Shown: one piece after another, positions 37,318-46,441 of the stretch
Numbering within the stretch: the first letter of the stretch is position 1
Layout of the letters: the number at the start of each line of letters is the position of its first letter
Origin: Commensalibacter papalotli (ex Servin-Garciduenas et al. 2014)
Lineage (GTDB): Bacteria > Pseudomonadota > Alphaproteobacteria > Acetobacterales > Acetobacteraceae
DNA: 64,000 bases
Reading direction: 5' to 3'
NCBI RefSeq assembly: GCF_000527695.1
Contig: NZ_ATSX01000001.1
Coordinates: 186,001-250,000 of the forward strand
Program-made: the position numbers and the translations under genes
Notes under the pieces: generated by a model
Seen by the model: the letters and a program-made list of their open reading frames with translations, nothing else
The model's database searches: none
Told to the model about the DNA's origin: nothing

Positions 37318-38973
37318 TCAAATACAGCCATCATTCATTAGTAATTTTAGCAAATCTTCTTCTCTAACATCTTGAGAAGTAAAAGTTTTTCCTATTCCAT
37401 TGACAAGTATGAAAAGTACTTTTGTATTTTTTACTTTTTTATCATGTTGCAGATGTCTCAGCAGGCTTGATGCTTGTAAAGGGAATGAGAGGTCTCTAAT
37501 GGATGTTGGTAGTCCTACGCTTTTGAAGTGATGTAAAACGCGATCTGTATCCTCTTGTGGGCATATTCCCATGCTTGTACATAGTTTAAAAATCAAACAA
37601 CATCCCAAAGCAACAGCTTCGCCGTGAAGAATACGACCATCATAACCTAATTCTGCTTCTAATGTATGTCCTAAACTATGCCCTAGATTTAAAAGATTTC
37701 TACCCTTTGAATGTTGTTCAAACTCATCATTTTTAATGATTCGTGCTTTGAAAGCGCATGCTCGCTCAACGGCCTCATCAAGATAGTGAGATTCTTTCGA
37801 AAGAATTTTTTCTCCGTTATTTTCACACCATTCAAACAGTTCTATATCATCAATAAGGCCAGCTTTTACGATTTCAGCATAACCAGCCAACAATTCTCTT
37901 TGTGGAAGCGTGTTTAAAGTATGAGTATCAGCAATGACAATTTGCGGCTGATAAAAAGCACCAAGTAGGTTTTTACCAGTAGGGGTATTAATACCTGTTT
38001 TACCACCTACAGAAGAATCAACTTGTGATAATAAAGTCGTTGGAATTTGAATGAATGGTAAGCCTCTTAAAACAGTTGCCGCAGCGAACCCGCTTAGATC
38101 CCCTGTAACACCACCACCCAACGCAATAACTGGAGTTTGTCTTTCAACATTCTTTTCTAAAAGGGTGTTGACAACTTGTTCGTAATATTTGAAAGATTTT
38201 GTGTTTTCCCCAGGAGGAATCAATATTGTTTCATATTCTATTTGAGATAAAGTTAAACTGTTGGCTAAAGTTTGCAAATGAAATGATGCAACGTTTTCAT
38301 CTACGACAATAAAAACTTTTTTCTGAGATAGGAGAGGCGTTAGTAAGATCCCTGCTTGTTGAAGCAAATTGGGACCAATTAGAACATTATATTGAGTATT
38401 AGATAGTGTAACAGGTAACGTGCGCATTTTTTTTGCTTGCTCCAAAATTGAAAGAATCTGAGTAAGGGTCGTTTCAATTTTATTGTCATGACAAGGGATT
38501 ATATAGTCGGCTTCAGCATATACAGGATAACGTGTGGTTATAAGGTCTGATAATATTTCACGTTTATTACCTGAATTTAATAAAGGCCGATGGGTATGAT
38601 GAGAGATGCGTTCTAATAACGTATCAACGTTACAATGAAGCCAAATAGTTGTTGCTTGTTCTTTTAACAGTTGACGAGTTTTAGCATGCATAAAAGCCCC
38701 ACCACCCGTAGCAATGACAACAGAGGATTGTTTGATTAAACGGCGAATCACTTCGTGCTCAACGCGTCTAAATTCTGCTTCTCCATATTGTTCAAAGATA
38801 TCTGTGATGGTACAACCAGCAGTCTTTTCAATTTCATGATCGGAATCAATAAAAGGAATAGAAAGATATTGAGCCAGTTTTTTTCCAATGGTTGTTTTAC
38901 CAGCGCCCATTAAACCAATTAATATAATAGGGCCATTTTTTTTTATATCTTTGTTTATCATAAAATTTACCAA
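37318..38973 (-). CDS. aroKB: Bifunctional shikimate kinase / 3-dehydroquinate synthase
   Basis: One 551-residue chain carries two enzymes of the shikimate pathway. Residues about 10-180 are shikimate kinase (GLMGAGKTTIGKKLA P-loop, FIDSDHEIE, FRRVEHEV, ATGGGAF). Residues about 183-551 are dehydroquinate synthase (VVDENV, PPGENTKSF, LGGGVTGDLSGFAAA, GINTPTGKNLLGAF, HGEAVALG). In most bacteria these are adjacent separate genes (aroK-aroB). Here the frame is continuous with no stop between the domains. The kinase catalyses step 5 and the synthase step 2, so they are not consecutive steps. Such fusions are annotated in acetic acid bacteria. Confidence 0.95.
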   Translation of the reverse strand: MVNFMINKDIKKNGPIILIGLMGAGKTTIGKKLAQYLSIPFIDSDHEIEKTAGCTITDIFEQYGEAEFRRVEHEVIRRLIKQSSVVIATGGGAFMHAKTRQLLKEQATTIWLHCNVDTLLERISHHTHRPLLNSGNKREILSDLITTRYPVYAEADYIIPCHDNKIETTLTQILSILEQAKKMRTLPVTLSNTQYNVLIGPNLLQQAGILLTPLLSQKKVFIVVDENVASFHLQTLANSLTLSQIEYETILIPPGENTKSFKYYEQVVNTLLEKNVERQTPVIALGGGVTGDLSGFAAATVLRGLPFIQIPTTLLSQVDSSVGGKTGINTPTGKNLLGAFYQPQIVIADTHTLNTLPQRELLAGYAEIVKAGLIDDIELFEWCENNGEKILSKESHYLDEAVERACAFKARIIKNDEFEQHSKGRNLLNLGHSLGHTLEAELGYDGRILHGEAVALGCCLIFKLCTSMGICPQEDTDRVLHHFKSVGLPTSIRDLSFPLQASSLLRHLQHDKKVKNTKVLFILVNGIGKTFTSQDVREEDLLKLLMNDGCI

Positions 38974-39144
38974 AAACTGTGATTTGTTTTAAATATACGA
39001 ACTGAAAGAAAATATTGAAACAGTATAACTTAGATTTGTTTTCCTAAAACAACCTATCGTAAAGCTTGATGTGTTATGGTATGGAAACAGTGTATTGTAA
39101 CGGCTAAATTATAGAAATCATAGATTTAAAATTTTTAAGGAAAG

Positions 39145-39675
39145 ATGATGCGTCGTCCTATTGTTATTCTTCTTGGCTTTATTGTGCTTGTATTTGTTGT
39201 TGTAATTGTACTTTTTGGATTAAAGGGACCTGAAATGCCAATTCAAGAAGTGCATAAAGTTATTCCAATGTCTAAATTCCAACAACAAACACCAACTCAA
39301 GCAATTCCAGCGCTTCCCACGACTGCAAATAATGTTCAACAACCTATTCCTGCAATGCCTCAACCTGGTGCTACCCCTGTAAATGCAACAACAGGCAATG
39401 TCGGACAACCAACTGGGAATCCTGTAATCCAAGGCGTACAAGCACCAACGGCTCCACCACAACCTGTTAATACCCCAAGTAACGGGACAGGAAATGCAAC
39501 TGGGAAACCTCAACCTAATACTCAATCAACGGTTCCTTTGATTATTCCTCAATCGAATAATGTTTTAGGGAATACCACTGCACAACCAACGGCTAATCCT
39601 CCACAGCCTATTCCGGCAATGCCACAACCTGGCGCTGTTCCTGGAAATGCTGCTGGAACCCCAGCACAACGTTAA
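39145..39675 (+). CDS. Membrane-anchored Pro/Gln/Asn-rich protein
   Basis: The 176-residue protein begins with a basic MMRRP, has one transmembrane helix (about 5-28), and the rest is a low-complexity Pro, Gln, Asn and Thr-rich chain. The phrase QPIPAMPQPGA occurs twice (about residues 66-76 and 151-161), and shorter variants such as GNATGKPQPN occur between. No enzyme motif is present. It could be a periplasmic spacer. It lies 17 nt before xerD on the same strand; the second ATG (39148) is better spaced from AAGGA. The family is unknown to me. Confidence 0.65.
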   Translation: MMRRPIVILLGFIVLVFVVVIVLFGLKGPEMPIQEVHKVIPMSKFQQQTPTQAIPALPTTANNVQQPIPAMPQPGATPVNATTGNVGQPTGNPVIQGVQAPTAPPQPVNTPSNGTGNATGKPQPNTQSTVPLIIPQSNNVLGNTTAQPTANPPQPIPAMPQPGAVPGNAAGTPAQR

Positions 39676-39691
39676 GTTTGTTTAATTTATA

Positions 39692-40603
39692 ATGAATAGT
39701 GCATATCTTGAGTCTTTTCTTGAAATGCTAACCGCAGAACGTGGGGCTAGTAAAAATACGTTACAAGCTTATCAGGCGGATTTATATGATTTTGGATCCT
39801 ATTTATTTCAAAATCATAAAGAAGAACTAGAATCCGCCTCTAAGGAAAATATTCAAGCTTATTTTGAGTGGATGGGTAAAGAGGGAAAATCTGCACGTAC
39901 CGCAGCTCGGCGGTTATCTTGCTTACGTCAATTCTATCGTTTTTTAGTCAAAGAAGGAAATAGGCAAGATGATCCATCCTATTTATTACAAAATCCTTAT
40001 TTGCCACAGACATTGCCTAAATATTTAACAGAGCTTGAAGTTGGTCTTTTGTTGGATGCTTGTGATCTTTTGGAAGATTATCGAAGAGGATTGGTTGCCA
40101 AAGCCGCACTAGAAATTTTGTATAGTTCAGGATTACGAATCTCTGAATTGCTTAAATTACGTAAAGATCAAATCCAATCAGATATAAAAATTTTACGAAT
40201 CTATGGTAAAGGCGGCAAAGAACGATTGATTCCTGTTTCCGATTCGGCAATCAATGCCGCGATTGATTTAAAGAAAAATGACCATTATTTACAAAGTATC
40301 TTTTTGTTTCCTGGCCGAAACCCGTTAAAAAATCTTACTCGGCAAGGTTTTGATAAAATTTTATATCAAGTCGCCTTGCAGGCAGATATAGATCCACAAC
40401 GAGTTTCTCCTCATGTATTACGTCATTCTTTTGCAACTCATCTTTTAGCGCACGGGGCAGATTTACGCTCTTTACAAATGATGTTGGGACATGAAGATAT
40501 TTCTACAACACAAATTTACACACATGTTCAAACCGAACATTTGCAAAAAACTGTTCTAAATCATCATCCTTTATCATGTGAAATTAAAAAGAAGTGCGAT
40601 TAG
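39692..40603 (+). CDS. xerD: Site-specific tyrosine recombinase XerD
   Basis: XerD with XerC resolves chromosome dimers at dif. The N-terminal SAM-like DNA-binding domain starts YLESFLEMLTAERGASKNTL. The catalytic residues are visible: Arg in SSGLRISELL, Lys in YGKGGKER, HVLRHSFATHLL (His/Arg), HEDISTTQIYTHV (His and the nucleophilic Tyr). At 303 residues it has normal length. Its location between aroKB and accA agrees with a core gene rather than a mobile integrase, and I see no element boundaries. Confidence 0.92.
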   Translation: MNSAYLESFLEMLTAERGASKNTLQAYQADLYDFGSYLFQNHKEELESASKENIQAYFEWMGKEGKSARTAARRLSCLRQFYRFLVKEGNRQDDPSYLLQNPYLPQTLPKYLTELEVGLLLDACDLLEDYRRGLVAKAALEILYSSGLRISELLKLRKDQIQSDIKILRIYGKGGKERLIPVSDSAINAAIDLKKNDHYLQSIFLFPGRNPLKNLTRQGFDKILYQVALQADIDPQRVSPHVLRHSFATHLLAHGADLRSLQMMLGHEDISTTQIYTHVQTEHLQKTVLNHHPLSCEIKKKCD

Positions 40604-40686
40604 AAATCATCACTAAAGATAAAATGATAGATTTTCTGGTAAAGAAGCTATAGAATTTTATTTATTTGTGATATTTGCGGATGATT

Positions 40687-41646
40687 ATGCGTCAATTTTT
40701 AGATTTTGAAAAATCAGTTGCTGAACTTGAAACAAAGATTTTCGAGTTACAGCGTGTTGAAGACTCCTCTGATGATGTAAATATCTCAGAAGAATTAAAG
40801 CAACTTATCGAAAAAGCAGATAAGCAACTTATTGCTTTATATGCCAAGCTTACCCCTTGGCAAAAAGTTCAAGTTGCTCGTCATGCACAGCGTCCTCATG
40901 CTTTGAATTATATCCAAGCTTTTATCGAGGATTTTACACCTCTGGCTGGGGATCGATTATTTGCAGAAGATCACGCCATAATTGGTGGAATTGGACGCTT
41001 TCATGGGCAAACCGTTGTGGTCATTGGGATTGAACGTGGTTCAGATCTGGATACACGTTTACAACATAATTTTGGAATGGCTCGTCCTGAAGGATATCGC
41101 AAAGCACAACGCTTGATGCGTTTGGCTAGTCATTTTGATGTTCCTGTAATCACCTTAGTGGATACTCCAGGTGCTTGGCCAGGGATCGATGCAGAGGAAA
41201 GAGGGCAAGCAGAAGCTATTGCGAAGTCTATTCAGACTTGTTTGCGCACTTCTGTACCAATTATCGCTGTGATTATTGGCGAGGGTGGCTCTGGTGGTGC
41301 AATCGCACTGGCAACGGCAGATAAAATTTTAATGTTAGAACATTCAATTTATTCTGTAATTTCGCCAGAAGCGTGTTCTTCTATTTTATGGCGTGATGCA
41401 TCTCAGGCTGCACAAGCTGCTGGGGCATTATGTTTGACAGCTCAAGATTTGTTGAGATTAAAGTTAATTGATCAAATTATTCCTGAACCTATGGGTGGAG
41501 CACAACGCGACCCTCAAATTGCGATCGAATCAGTAAAGAAAGCAATTCAAGAAGCTTTGGATCAATTAAAAGATATCCCTAAACAAGTTTTACAAGCTCA
41601 GAGAAGAGACAAGTTCTTGGCGATGGGTCGCCAAGAAGCAGAGTAA
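40687..41646 (+). CDS. accA: Acetyl-CoA carboxylase carboxyltransferase subunit alpha
   Basis: AccA with AccD transfers CO2 from biotin carrier protein to acetyl-CoA, giving malonyl-CoA for fatty-acid synthesis. The family start FLDFEKSVAELETKI, the RPHALNYIQAFIEDFTPLAGDR stretch, FGMARPEGYRKAQRLMRLA and the GEGGSGGAIAL oxyanion region are present. I place the start at 40687 (319 residues), where GCGGATG precedes it; ATG 40681 is also in frame. The gene follows xerD by about 80 nt. Confidence 0.93.
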   Translation: MRQFLDFEKSVAELETKIFELQRVEDSSDDVNISEELKQLIEKADKQLIALYAKLTPWQKVQVARHAQRPHALNYIQAFIEDFTPLAGDRLFAEDHAIIGGIGRFHGQTVVVIGIERGSDLDTRLQHNFGMARPEGYRKAQRLMRLASHFDVPVITLVDTPGAWPGIDAEERGQAEAIAKSIQTCLRTSVPIIAVIIGEGGSGGAIALATADKILMLEHSIYSVISPEACSSILWRDASQAAQAAGALCLTAQDLLRLKLIDQIIPEPMGGAQRDPQIAIESVKKAIQEALDQLKDIPKQVLQAQRRDKFLAMGRQEAE

Positions 41647-41651
41647 ATTAT

Positions 41652-42404
41652 TTAATGGGGTTCACCTTCTATAGGTTGATACCCCATCTTGACCAACAGA
41701 TTATAAACCTCACTGGCGGCTTGCTCAACTGCTTGTTGATCTTGACCTTTGGTCACTAAGGCAACACCATTTTGTTTTTCATTTAGATAGAATGGATAAG
41801 ATCCAATATCTGTTTGTGGAAATTTATTTTGAATTTCATTTAAATCAGCAGCAACTTTACCTTCAGAAGCATGATATGCGTACCATGTTTTCGAAATGAT
41901 AGGTGGTCCATGACGTAAAGTAGGAATAATGCTATCCAGCATGGACTGCATGATTTGTGGAACCCCAGCCATCACAAATACATTACCAATTACATATCCA
42001 GGTGCAACAGAAATGGTATTAGGGATTGGTTTAGCACCTAAAGGTAAATGAGCCATACGTTGACGAGCTTCGTTAAAGTTTTCTTTGCCGATATAGTCTT
42101 CTAACAATTTAAAAGATTCTGGGTGAATTTGATTGGGAACACCAAAAGCTTCTGCGATACAATCAGAGGTAATATCGTCATGTGTTGGGCCAATTCCTCC
42201 TGTGGTAAAGACATAATCAACAGCTGCTTTGATTTCATTAACAGTGTTAATAATGACTTTTGGATCATCGGGAATAACTCTGGCTTCCTTGAGTTTAATT
42301 CCTGAAATTGCCAGACTTTTTGCAATATAATTAATATTAATATCTTGCGTGCGCCCCGATAAAATCTCATTACCAATAATAATAATTGCGGCTGTAGGAT
42401 TCAT
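41652..42404 (-). CDS. CinA N-terminal (molybdopterin-binding) domain protein
   Basis: The 250-residue protein is the MoCF/CinA-N domain: AAIIIIGNEILSGRTQDIN, then TTGGIGPTHDDITSDCIAEAFG. The C-terminal nicotinamide-mononucleotide deamidase domain of full CinA is absent. Stand-alone forms occur in many alphaproteobacteria and are suspected to be pyrophosphatases, but this is not established. I chose ATG 42404, which has AGGAAAG upstream; an earlier in-frame start adds 15 unconserved residues. It is divergent from the gene at 42487. Confidence 0.85.
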   Translation of the reverse strand: MNPTAAIIIIGNEILSGRTQDININYIAKSLAISGIKLKEARVIPDDPKVIINTVNEIKAAVDYVFTTGGIGPTHDDITSDCIAEAFGVPNQIHPESFKLLEDYIGKENFNEARQRMAHLPLGAKPIPNTISVAPGYVIGNVFVMAGVPQIMQSMLDSIIPTLRHGPPIISKTWYAYHASEGKVAADLNEIQNKFPQTDIGSYPFYLNEKQNGVALVTKGQDQQAVEQAASEVYNLLVKMGYQPIEGEPH

Positions 42405-42486
42405 TGAAACTTTCCTGTGACATAAAAATATAAAATGATCTAAGATCAAATAGCAGTTGCTTTATAGTATAAGCGAAGGATTAAGA

Positions 42487-43398
42487 ATGATACATACAAA
42501 ATTTTTCGAGCCAGTTTGTTTGTGGGATGCCAAAACGTTACTTGGGGAAGGGGTAGTTTGGGTAGAACGAGAACAAAGTGTTTATTTTGTAAATATCTTA
42601 GAAAAGAAAATTTATAAATATCATCTTCAAACTCAGACGAAAACGATCTGGAATGCTCCAAAACAACCAACTTTTATCTTTCCAACAACAGGGCATCTTT
42701 TACTTTGCGGAATGGAGGATGGATTATATTGGTTTGATCCAGCTCAAGGAAAATTTACTCAGTGGTTTGTCATGCAAGAGTCCCATGAAGGTAACCGATT
42801 GAATGATGGCTATATAGATTCTTTGGGACGCTTGTGGTTTGGTACAATGGATAAACAAGAGCAACATCCTTTTGGTTCGCTTTATTTATTAGATTTTCAA
42901 AAAGATGGCAAGATCTGCGCGGTTCCTCAGGATAGTCATTATACAGTTACAAACGGTCCTTTGATCATAGAAGAACAGCATAAATTATACCATAATCACT
43001 CAAATGAGCAGATCGTTTATCGTTTTGATTGGCAAGATTCTGGACAAATTACAAACAAAGAAAAATTTTTAGAATTGGATAAAGGATATCCAGATGGAAT
43101 GGCCGTTGATATGGCAAATCATCTCTGGATTTGCTTGTTTGGTGGACACCAAATTAGTGTTTATTCTGTTGACGCAGAATTGGTGCAAACAATTCCAATT
43201 CCCAGTTTAAATATTACTAAAATTGCTTTTGGAGGAGATGATTACAAAACTGCCTATGTAACAACAGCGACCAAAGGAATGACTGAAGCCGACAAACAGC
43301 TTTATCCATTAGCAGGAGGATTATTTTCTTTTAAGGTTTCTACACCAGGTAAACCTCAAAATTTATTTCAAATTCCAGAAATGTCGATTTTAAAATAA
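42487..43398 (+). CDS. SMP-30/gluconolactonase family protein
   Basis: The 303-residue six-bladed propeller has the SMP-30 hallmarks: LLGEGVVWV (first metal Glu), NRLNDGYIDSLGRLWFGTM (second site), TVTNGPLI and YPDGMAVDMANHLWI with the Asp ligand. Family members are sugar lactonases, so gluconolactone or a related aldonolactone is a likely substrate, which would fit an acetic acid bacterium oxidising sugars. The ATG at 42487 has GAAGGA upstream. The end overlaps the convergent GNAT-Nudix gene by 9 bp. Confidence 0.87.
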   Translation: MIHTKFFEPVCLWDAKTLLGEGVVWVEREQSVYFVNILEKKIYKYHLQTQTKTIWNAPKQPTFIFPTTGHLLLCGMEDGLYWFDPAQGKFTQWFVMQESHEGNRLNDGYIDSLGRLWFGTMDKQEQHPFGSLYLLDFQKDGKICAVPQDSHYTVTNGPLIIEEQHKLYHNHSNEQIVYRFDWQDSGQITNKEKFLELDKGYPDGMAVDMANHLWICLFGGHQISVYSVDAELVQTIPIPSLNITKIAFGGDDYKTAYVTTATKGMTEADKQLYPLAGGLFSFKVSTPGKPQNLFQIPEMSILK

Positions 43399-44388
43399 TA
43401 GGTCTTTGAGTAATGGAATAAAAGGTTTATCTGCCTCCATAACTAGGTAATTATCTAACTCATCAGCGGGGACCCATGCCAGCTGCTGATTCTCTCTGGG
43501 TTCTGGCAGGTTTTTCCATTTATGACAGACATATAAAGGCATGAGTAAATGGAAATCTGTATATTCATAAGAAGCAAAGGTAAATGGGGCTAGGCAGCTT
43601 TGGGAAACATCAACATTAATTTCTTCTTTTAATTCTCTAACTAAAGCAGCCTCTGGTGTTTCACCAGGCTCAATTTTCCCCCCTGGGAATTCCCACATTC
43701 CTGCCATAGATTTTCCTTCTGGCCTACGAGCCAGTAATAAACGGCCATCAATATCAATGAGTGCTCCTGCAACGACTAATAAGATTTTTTTGGGTATTGA
43801 GGATGATGGGTTTAAGGAAACTGGAGATTTTCCAGGGCAGATATCTTCACGTTTCAGCAAAAAATAGGATACGGGTTGTTCTGCAGCGCGAGCTAAAAAC
43901 TTTTCTTTTCCTTTGCCAAAAGACTGATATCCACATTTTTTCAAAACAGAAATAGAGGCTAAGTTATCATCAGCAGCGGTAGCTCGAATGTAATTTATGT
44001 TAAGATTTGCCAAAGCCCAAGTACTGATACGCTGAAGGGCTCTGCTAGCAATTTTATTCCCCCAGTATTTATGAGCGATCCAATAACCGATTTTACCAAG
44101 TTGGTCTTTGCTATCCACACGCAGGCCAATACAACCAACAATTTGATCATTAGTATCATCAATGATAGAGAAATGATAAGAAGCGCCAGTGTGAATCTCT
44201 TGAATGATAGAATCAATCCATTTCTCAAGTAAAGGCTTTGGATATGGAAAAGGAACTTGGCTTAACATCCTGACGACATTCCAGTCATTAATCAATGGAT
44301 GCAGCGCGTTTATATCCTCAGTTTGAATAAGGCGCAAGGTATAATGATCGATTTTTAATGGAAGTATAGAAACACTATGGTTCGTCAT
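43390..44388 (-). CDS. Bifunctional GNAT acetyltransferase / Nudix (MutT-like) hydrolase fusion
   Basis: Residues about 10-190 form a RimJ/RimL-type GNAT domain (QTEDINALHPLINDW, GYWIAHKYWGNKIASRAL, SISVLKKCGYQ). Residues about 203-332 form a Nudix domain with the full box G-x5-E-x7-RE-L-x-EE (GGKIEPGETPEAALVRELKEE), resembling MutT, which hydrolyses 8-oxo-dGTP. The linker is about 15 residues and the frame is continuous. Sanitising oxidised nucleotides is likely for the Nudix half; the acetylation target is unknown. tlyA is 18 nt upstream on the same strand. Confidence 0.9.
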   Translation of the reverse strand: MTNHSVSILPLKIDHYTLRLIQTEDINALHPLINDWNVVRMLSQVPFPYPKPLLEKWIDSIIQEIHTGASYHFSIIDDTNDQIVGCIGLRVDSKDQLGKIGYWIAHKYWGNKIASRALQRISTWALANLNINYIRATAADDNLASISVLKKCGYQSFGKGKEKFLARAAEQPVSYFLLKREDICPGKSPVSLNPSSSIPKKILLVVAGALIDIDGRLLLARRPEGKSMAGMWEFPGGKIEPGETPEAALVRELKEEINVDVSQSCLAPFTFASYEYTDFHLLMPLYVCHKWKNLPEPRENQQLAWVPADELDNYLVMEADKPFIPLLKDLLF

Positions 44389-44406
44389 ATTAACCTCGTT
44401 AATCGT

Positions 44407-45147
44407 TTATAATTTTTTAGCTGCAATTAGGAATTCTACATTCCCTTCGGGTCCTGTAATTGGACTGGTCTCAATTCCAAGTATTTCCCAATCTTCAAGA
44501 GATTCCCACCATATTTTAATTTCTTGGCAGACTTTTTCATGAATGACAGGATCGCGAACAACCCCTTTCGATCCAACATGTTCACGCCCTGCTTCAAATT
44601 GTGGTTTGATAAGCGCAACTGCCCATCCACCAGACTGGCATAAAGATAGGGGTGCAGGTAACACAGTTTTTAGGCTAATAAAACTAGCGTCACAGACCAC
44701 CACTTGAATAGGGTCTGGTACAATATCTGTTGTTAAATAACGTGCGTTGCATTTTTCATGTACGACGACCCGTGCATCATTTCGGATCTTCCAAGCGAGT
44801 TGACCGTGTCCTACATCAATAGCATAAACTTTGTTGGCCTCATTAGTTAATAGCACATCGGTGAACCCTCCTGTCGAAGCACCAATATCTAAACAGTTGA
44901 GACCCTTAGGAGATAAATTAAAAGAAGATAATGCATGATTGAGCTTGACCCCACCACGAGAAACCCAAGGGTGAGGTTGTTGTTTAACATTCAGCTCAAC
45001 ATCTTCTCTAATCATATCCCCAGCTTTATTGACGCGCTGTTCTTTGCTGAAAACAAGGCCAGCCATAATAAGAGCTTGGGCTTTGGTGCGGCTTTCTACT
45101 AGCCCTCTTTCGACCAGTAAAATATCAATACGTTTTTTAGCCGCCAT
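44407..45147 (-). CDS. tlyA: TlyA family 2'-O-ribose rRNA methyltransferase / hemolysin A-type protein
   Basis: The 246-residue protein has an N-terminal S4 RNA-binding domain (RIDILLVERGLVESRTKAQALIMAG) and an FtsJ-like methyltransferase domain with the SAM motif LDIGASTGGFTDVLL and later FISLKTVLPA and LIKPQFEAG. TlyA methylates ribose of cytidines in 16S and 23S rRNA in mycobacteria; many bacteria have the 23S-only type. It follows ispA by 38 nt on the same strand. dxs, which often lies between ispA and tlyA, is absent. Confidence 0.9.
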   Translation of the reverse strand: MAAKKRIDILLVERGLVESRTKAQALIMAGLVFSKEQRVNKAGDMIREDVELNVKQQPHPWVSRGGVKLNHALSSFNLSPKGLNCLDIGASTGGFTDVLLTNEANKVYAIDVGHGQLAWKIRNDARVVVHEKCNARYLTTDIVPDPIQVVVCDASFISLKTVLPAPLSLCQSGGWAVALIKPQFEAGREHVGSKGVVRDPVIHEKVCQEIKIWWESLEDWEILGIETSPITGPEGNVEFLIAAKKL

Positions 45148-45185
45148 ATGTACGAAGCTCTTTACAATTAAAATACAAGGGAGAG

Positions 45186-46103
45186 TTAGTTTTTACGATA
45201 AACAACATATTCCGCTAATGCACGAAGGTTGTCTGCTGTATCTCCAAAGGGTTCAAGATGGCGAATAGCTTTTGCCACTAAACGATCAGCTTCTTTTCTA
45301 GCATCTTCAATTCCTAGCAAAGAAACAAAGGTGGATTTACCAGCAGCACCATCTTTACCTGCCGTTTTACCTAATTCTTCTGCACTAGCTGTGGCATCTA
45401 AAACATCATCAGCAATTTGGAAGGCCGTTCCAAGATCTCTGCCATAGCTGATAATATGATTATGAAGATCAGGCGTCGCATTGCCAAGGATTGCACCTGC
45501 TTCAGCAGAGTAACAAATTAAACGTCCAGTTTTCATAGCATGTAAATTAAGAACTTCTGGAAGGGTTAAATGCGAATTTTCACCCTCCATGTCGATCACT
45601 TGCCCACCGACCATCCCTCTTGACCCACTGGCCTCTGCTAATGCTTGAACAAGTTGAATACGCACCATTGCATCTTCATGTGCTTCTTCCATAGCAATTA
45701 ATTCAAAAGCTTTGGTTTGCAAAGCATCACCCGCCAAAATCGCAATGGCTTCACCATATTTAATATGAGTAGAGGGTTTCCCACGACGCAAGTCGTCGTC
45801 ATCCATGGCAGGTAAATCGTCATGGATTAATGAATAAGCATGTAACATCTCCACAGAAGCACCAACGTAAAGTGCTTTTGATAAAGGATAATTAAATAAA
45901 GATGCAACTTCGGTTACCAGATACCCTCTGAGGCGTTTTCCACCACCAAGTACTGCATAACGCATGGCTTCCATTAAATTAGCTTCGCCACTTTTCATTC
46001 GTGGAAGCATTTTATCTAATGTTGTTTCAAGTTCTTTGGCACGTTGGATCAAAGAATTACGAAGGGTTTCAGCGTTATATTTTGTAGAAGAGGGGGAAGT
46101 CAT
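45186..46103 (-). CDS. ispA: Polyprenyl diphosphate synthase (farnesyl/geranylgeranyl type)
   Basis: IspA condenses isopentenyl diphosphate with allylic diphosphates to give farnesyl (or geranylgeranyl) diphosphate, the precursor for undecaprenyl phosphate, quinone side chains and hopanoids. The two aspartate-rich motifs are clear: DDLPAMDDDDLRRG and DDVLD. At 305 residues it matches short-chain synthases. The ATG at 46103 follows GAAGG; a TTG 18 nt upstream is less likely. It starts 21 nt after xseB. Confidence 0.92.
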   Translation of the reverse strand: MTSPSSTKYNAETLRNSLIQRAKELETTLDKMLPRMKSGEANLMEAMRYAVLGGGKRLRGYLVTEVASLFNYPLSKALYVGASVEMLHAYSLIHDDLPAMDDDDLRRGKPSTHIKYGEAIAILAGDALQTKAFELIAMEEAHEDAMVRIQLVQALAEASGSRGMVGGQVIDMEGENSHLTLPEVLNLHAMKTGRLICYSAEAGAILGNATPDLHNHIISYGRDLGTAFQIADDVLDATASAEELGKTAGKDGAAGKSTFVSLLGIEDARKEADRLVAKAIRHLEPFGDTADNLRALAEYVVYRKN

Positions 46104-46124
46104 AAGGGGGGTGACCTTCAAAGA

Positions 46125-46355
46125 TTATTCAAGAGTTTCAGTAACAAGGCTGGCGTCATCTTTTTTTACAATAATTTGAACACGAGCCTCTGCTTCATTC
46201 AGTTTTTTTTCGCAATAACGGCGTAATTGCGCACCACGTTCATAAGAAACAATTGCTTCTTCTAGCTTTTGTTGACCAGTTTCAAGGTTATGAACAATTT
46301 TTTCTAGTTCGTTTAAAGCATCCTCAAATGAAAGAGAGGATAAATCATCGGTCAT
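46125..46355 (-). CDS. xseB: Exodeoxyribonuclease VII small subunit
   Basis: XseB with XseA forms the single-strand exonuclease VII. The 76-residue helical protein has the family pattern SFEDALNELEKIVHNLETGQQKLEEAI followed by YERGAQLRRYCEKKLNEAEARV. The ATG at 46355 is preceded by TTGGAAG; an upstream in-frame start would add four residues. It heads the xseB-ispA-tlyA run common in alphaproteobacteria. Confidence 0.92.
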   Translation of the reverse strand: MTDDLSSLSFEDALNELEKIVHNLETGQQKLEEAIVSYERGAQLRRYCEKKLNEAEARVQIIVKKDDASLVTETLE

Positions 46356-46441
46356 GATATCTTCCAATAGCTATTGAGTGTAGAAATATGGTGTACCTGT
46401 TTATAAGACGACTTGTCTTGATTGTATAGAAAATATTATGG

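Noticed and set aside
39692-40603. Phage or island integrase
   Set aside because: Sequence and context (aroKB, accA) fit the chromosomal XerD; no attachment-site repeats or mobile genes nearby.
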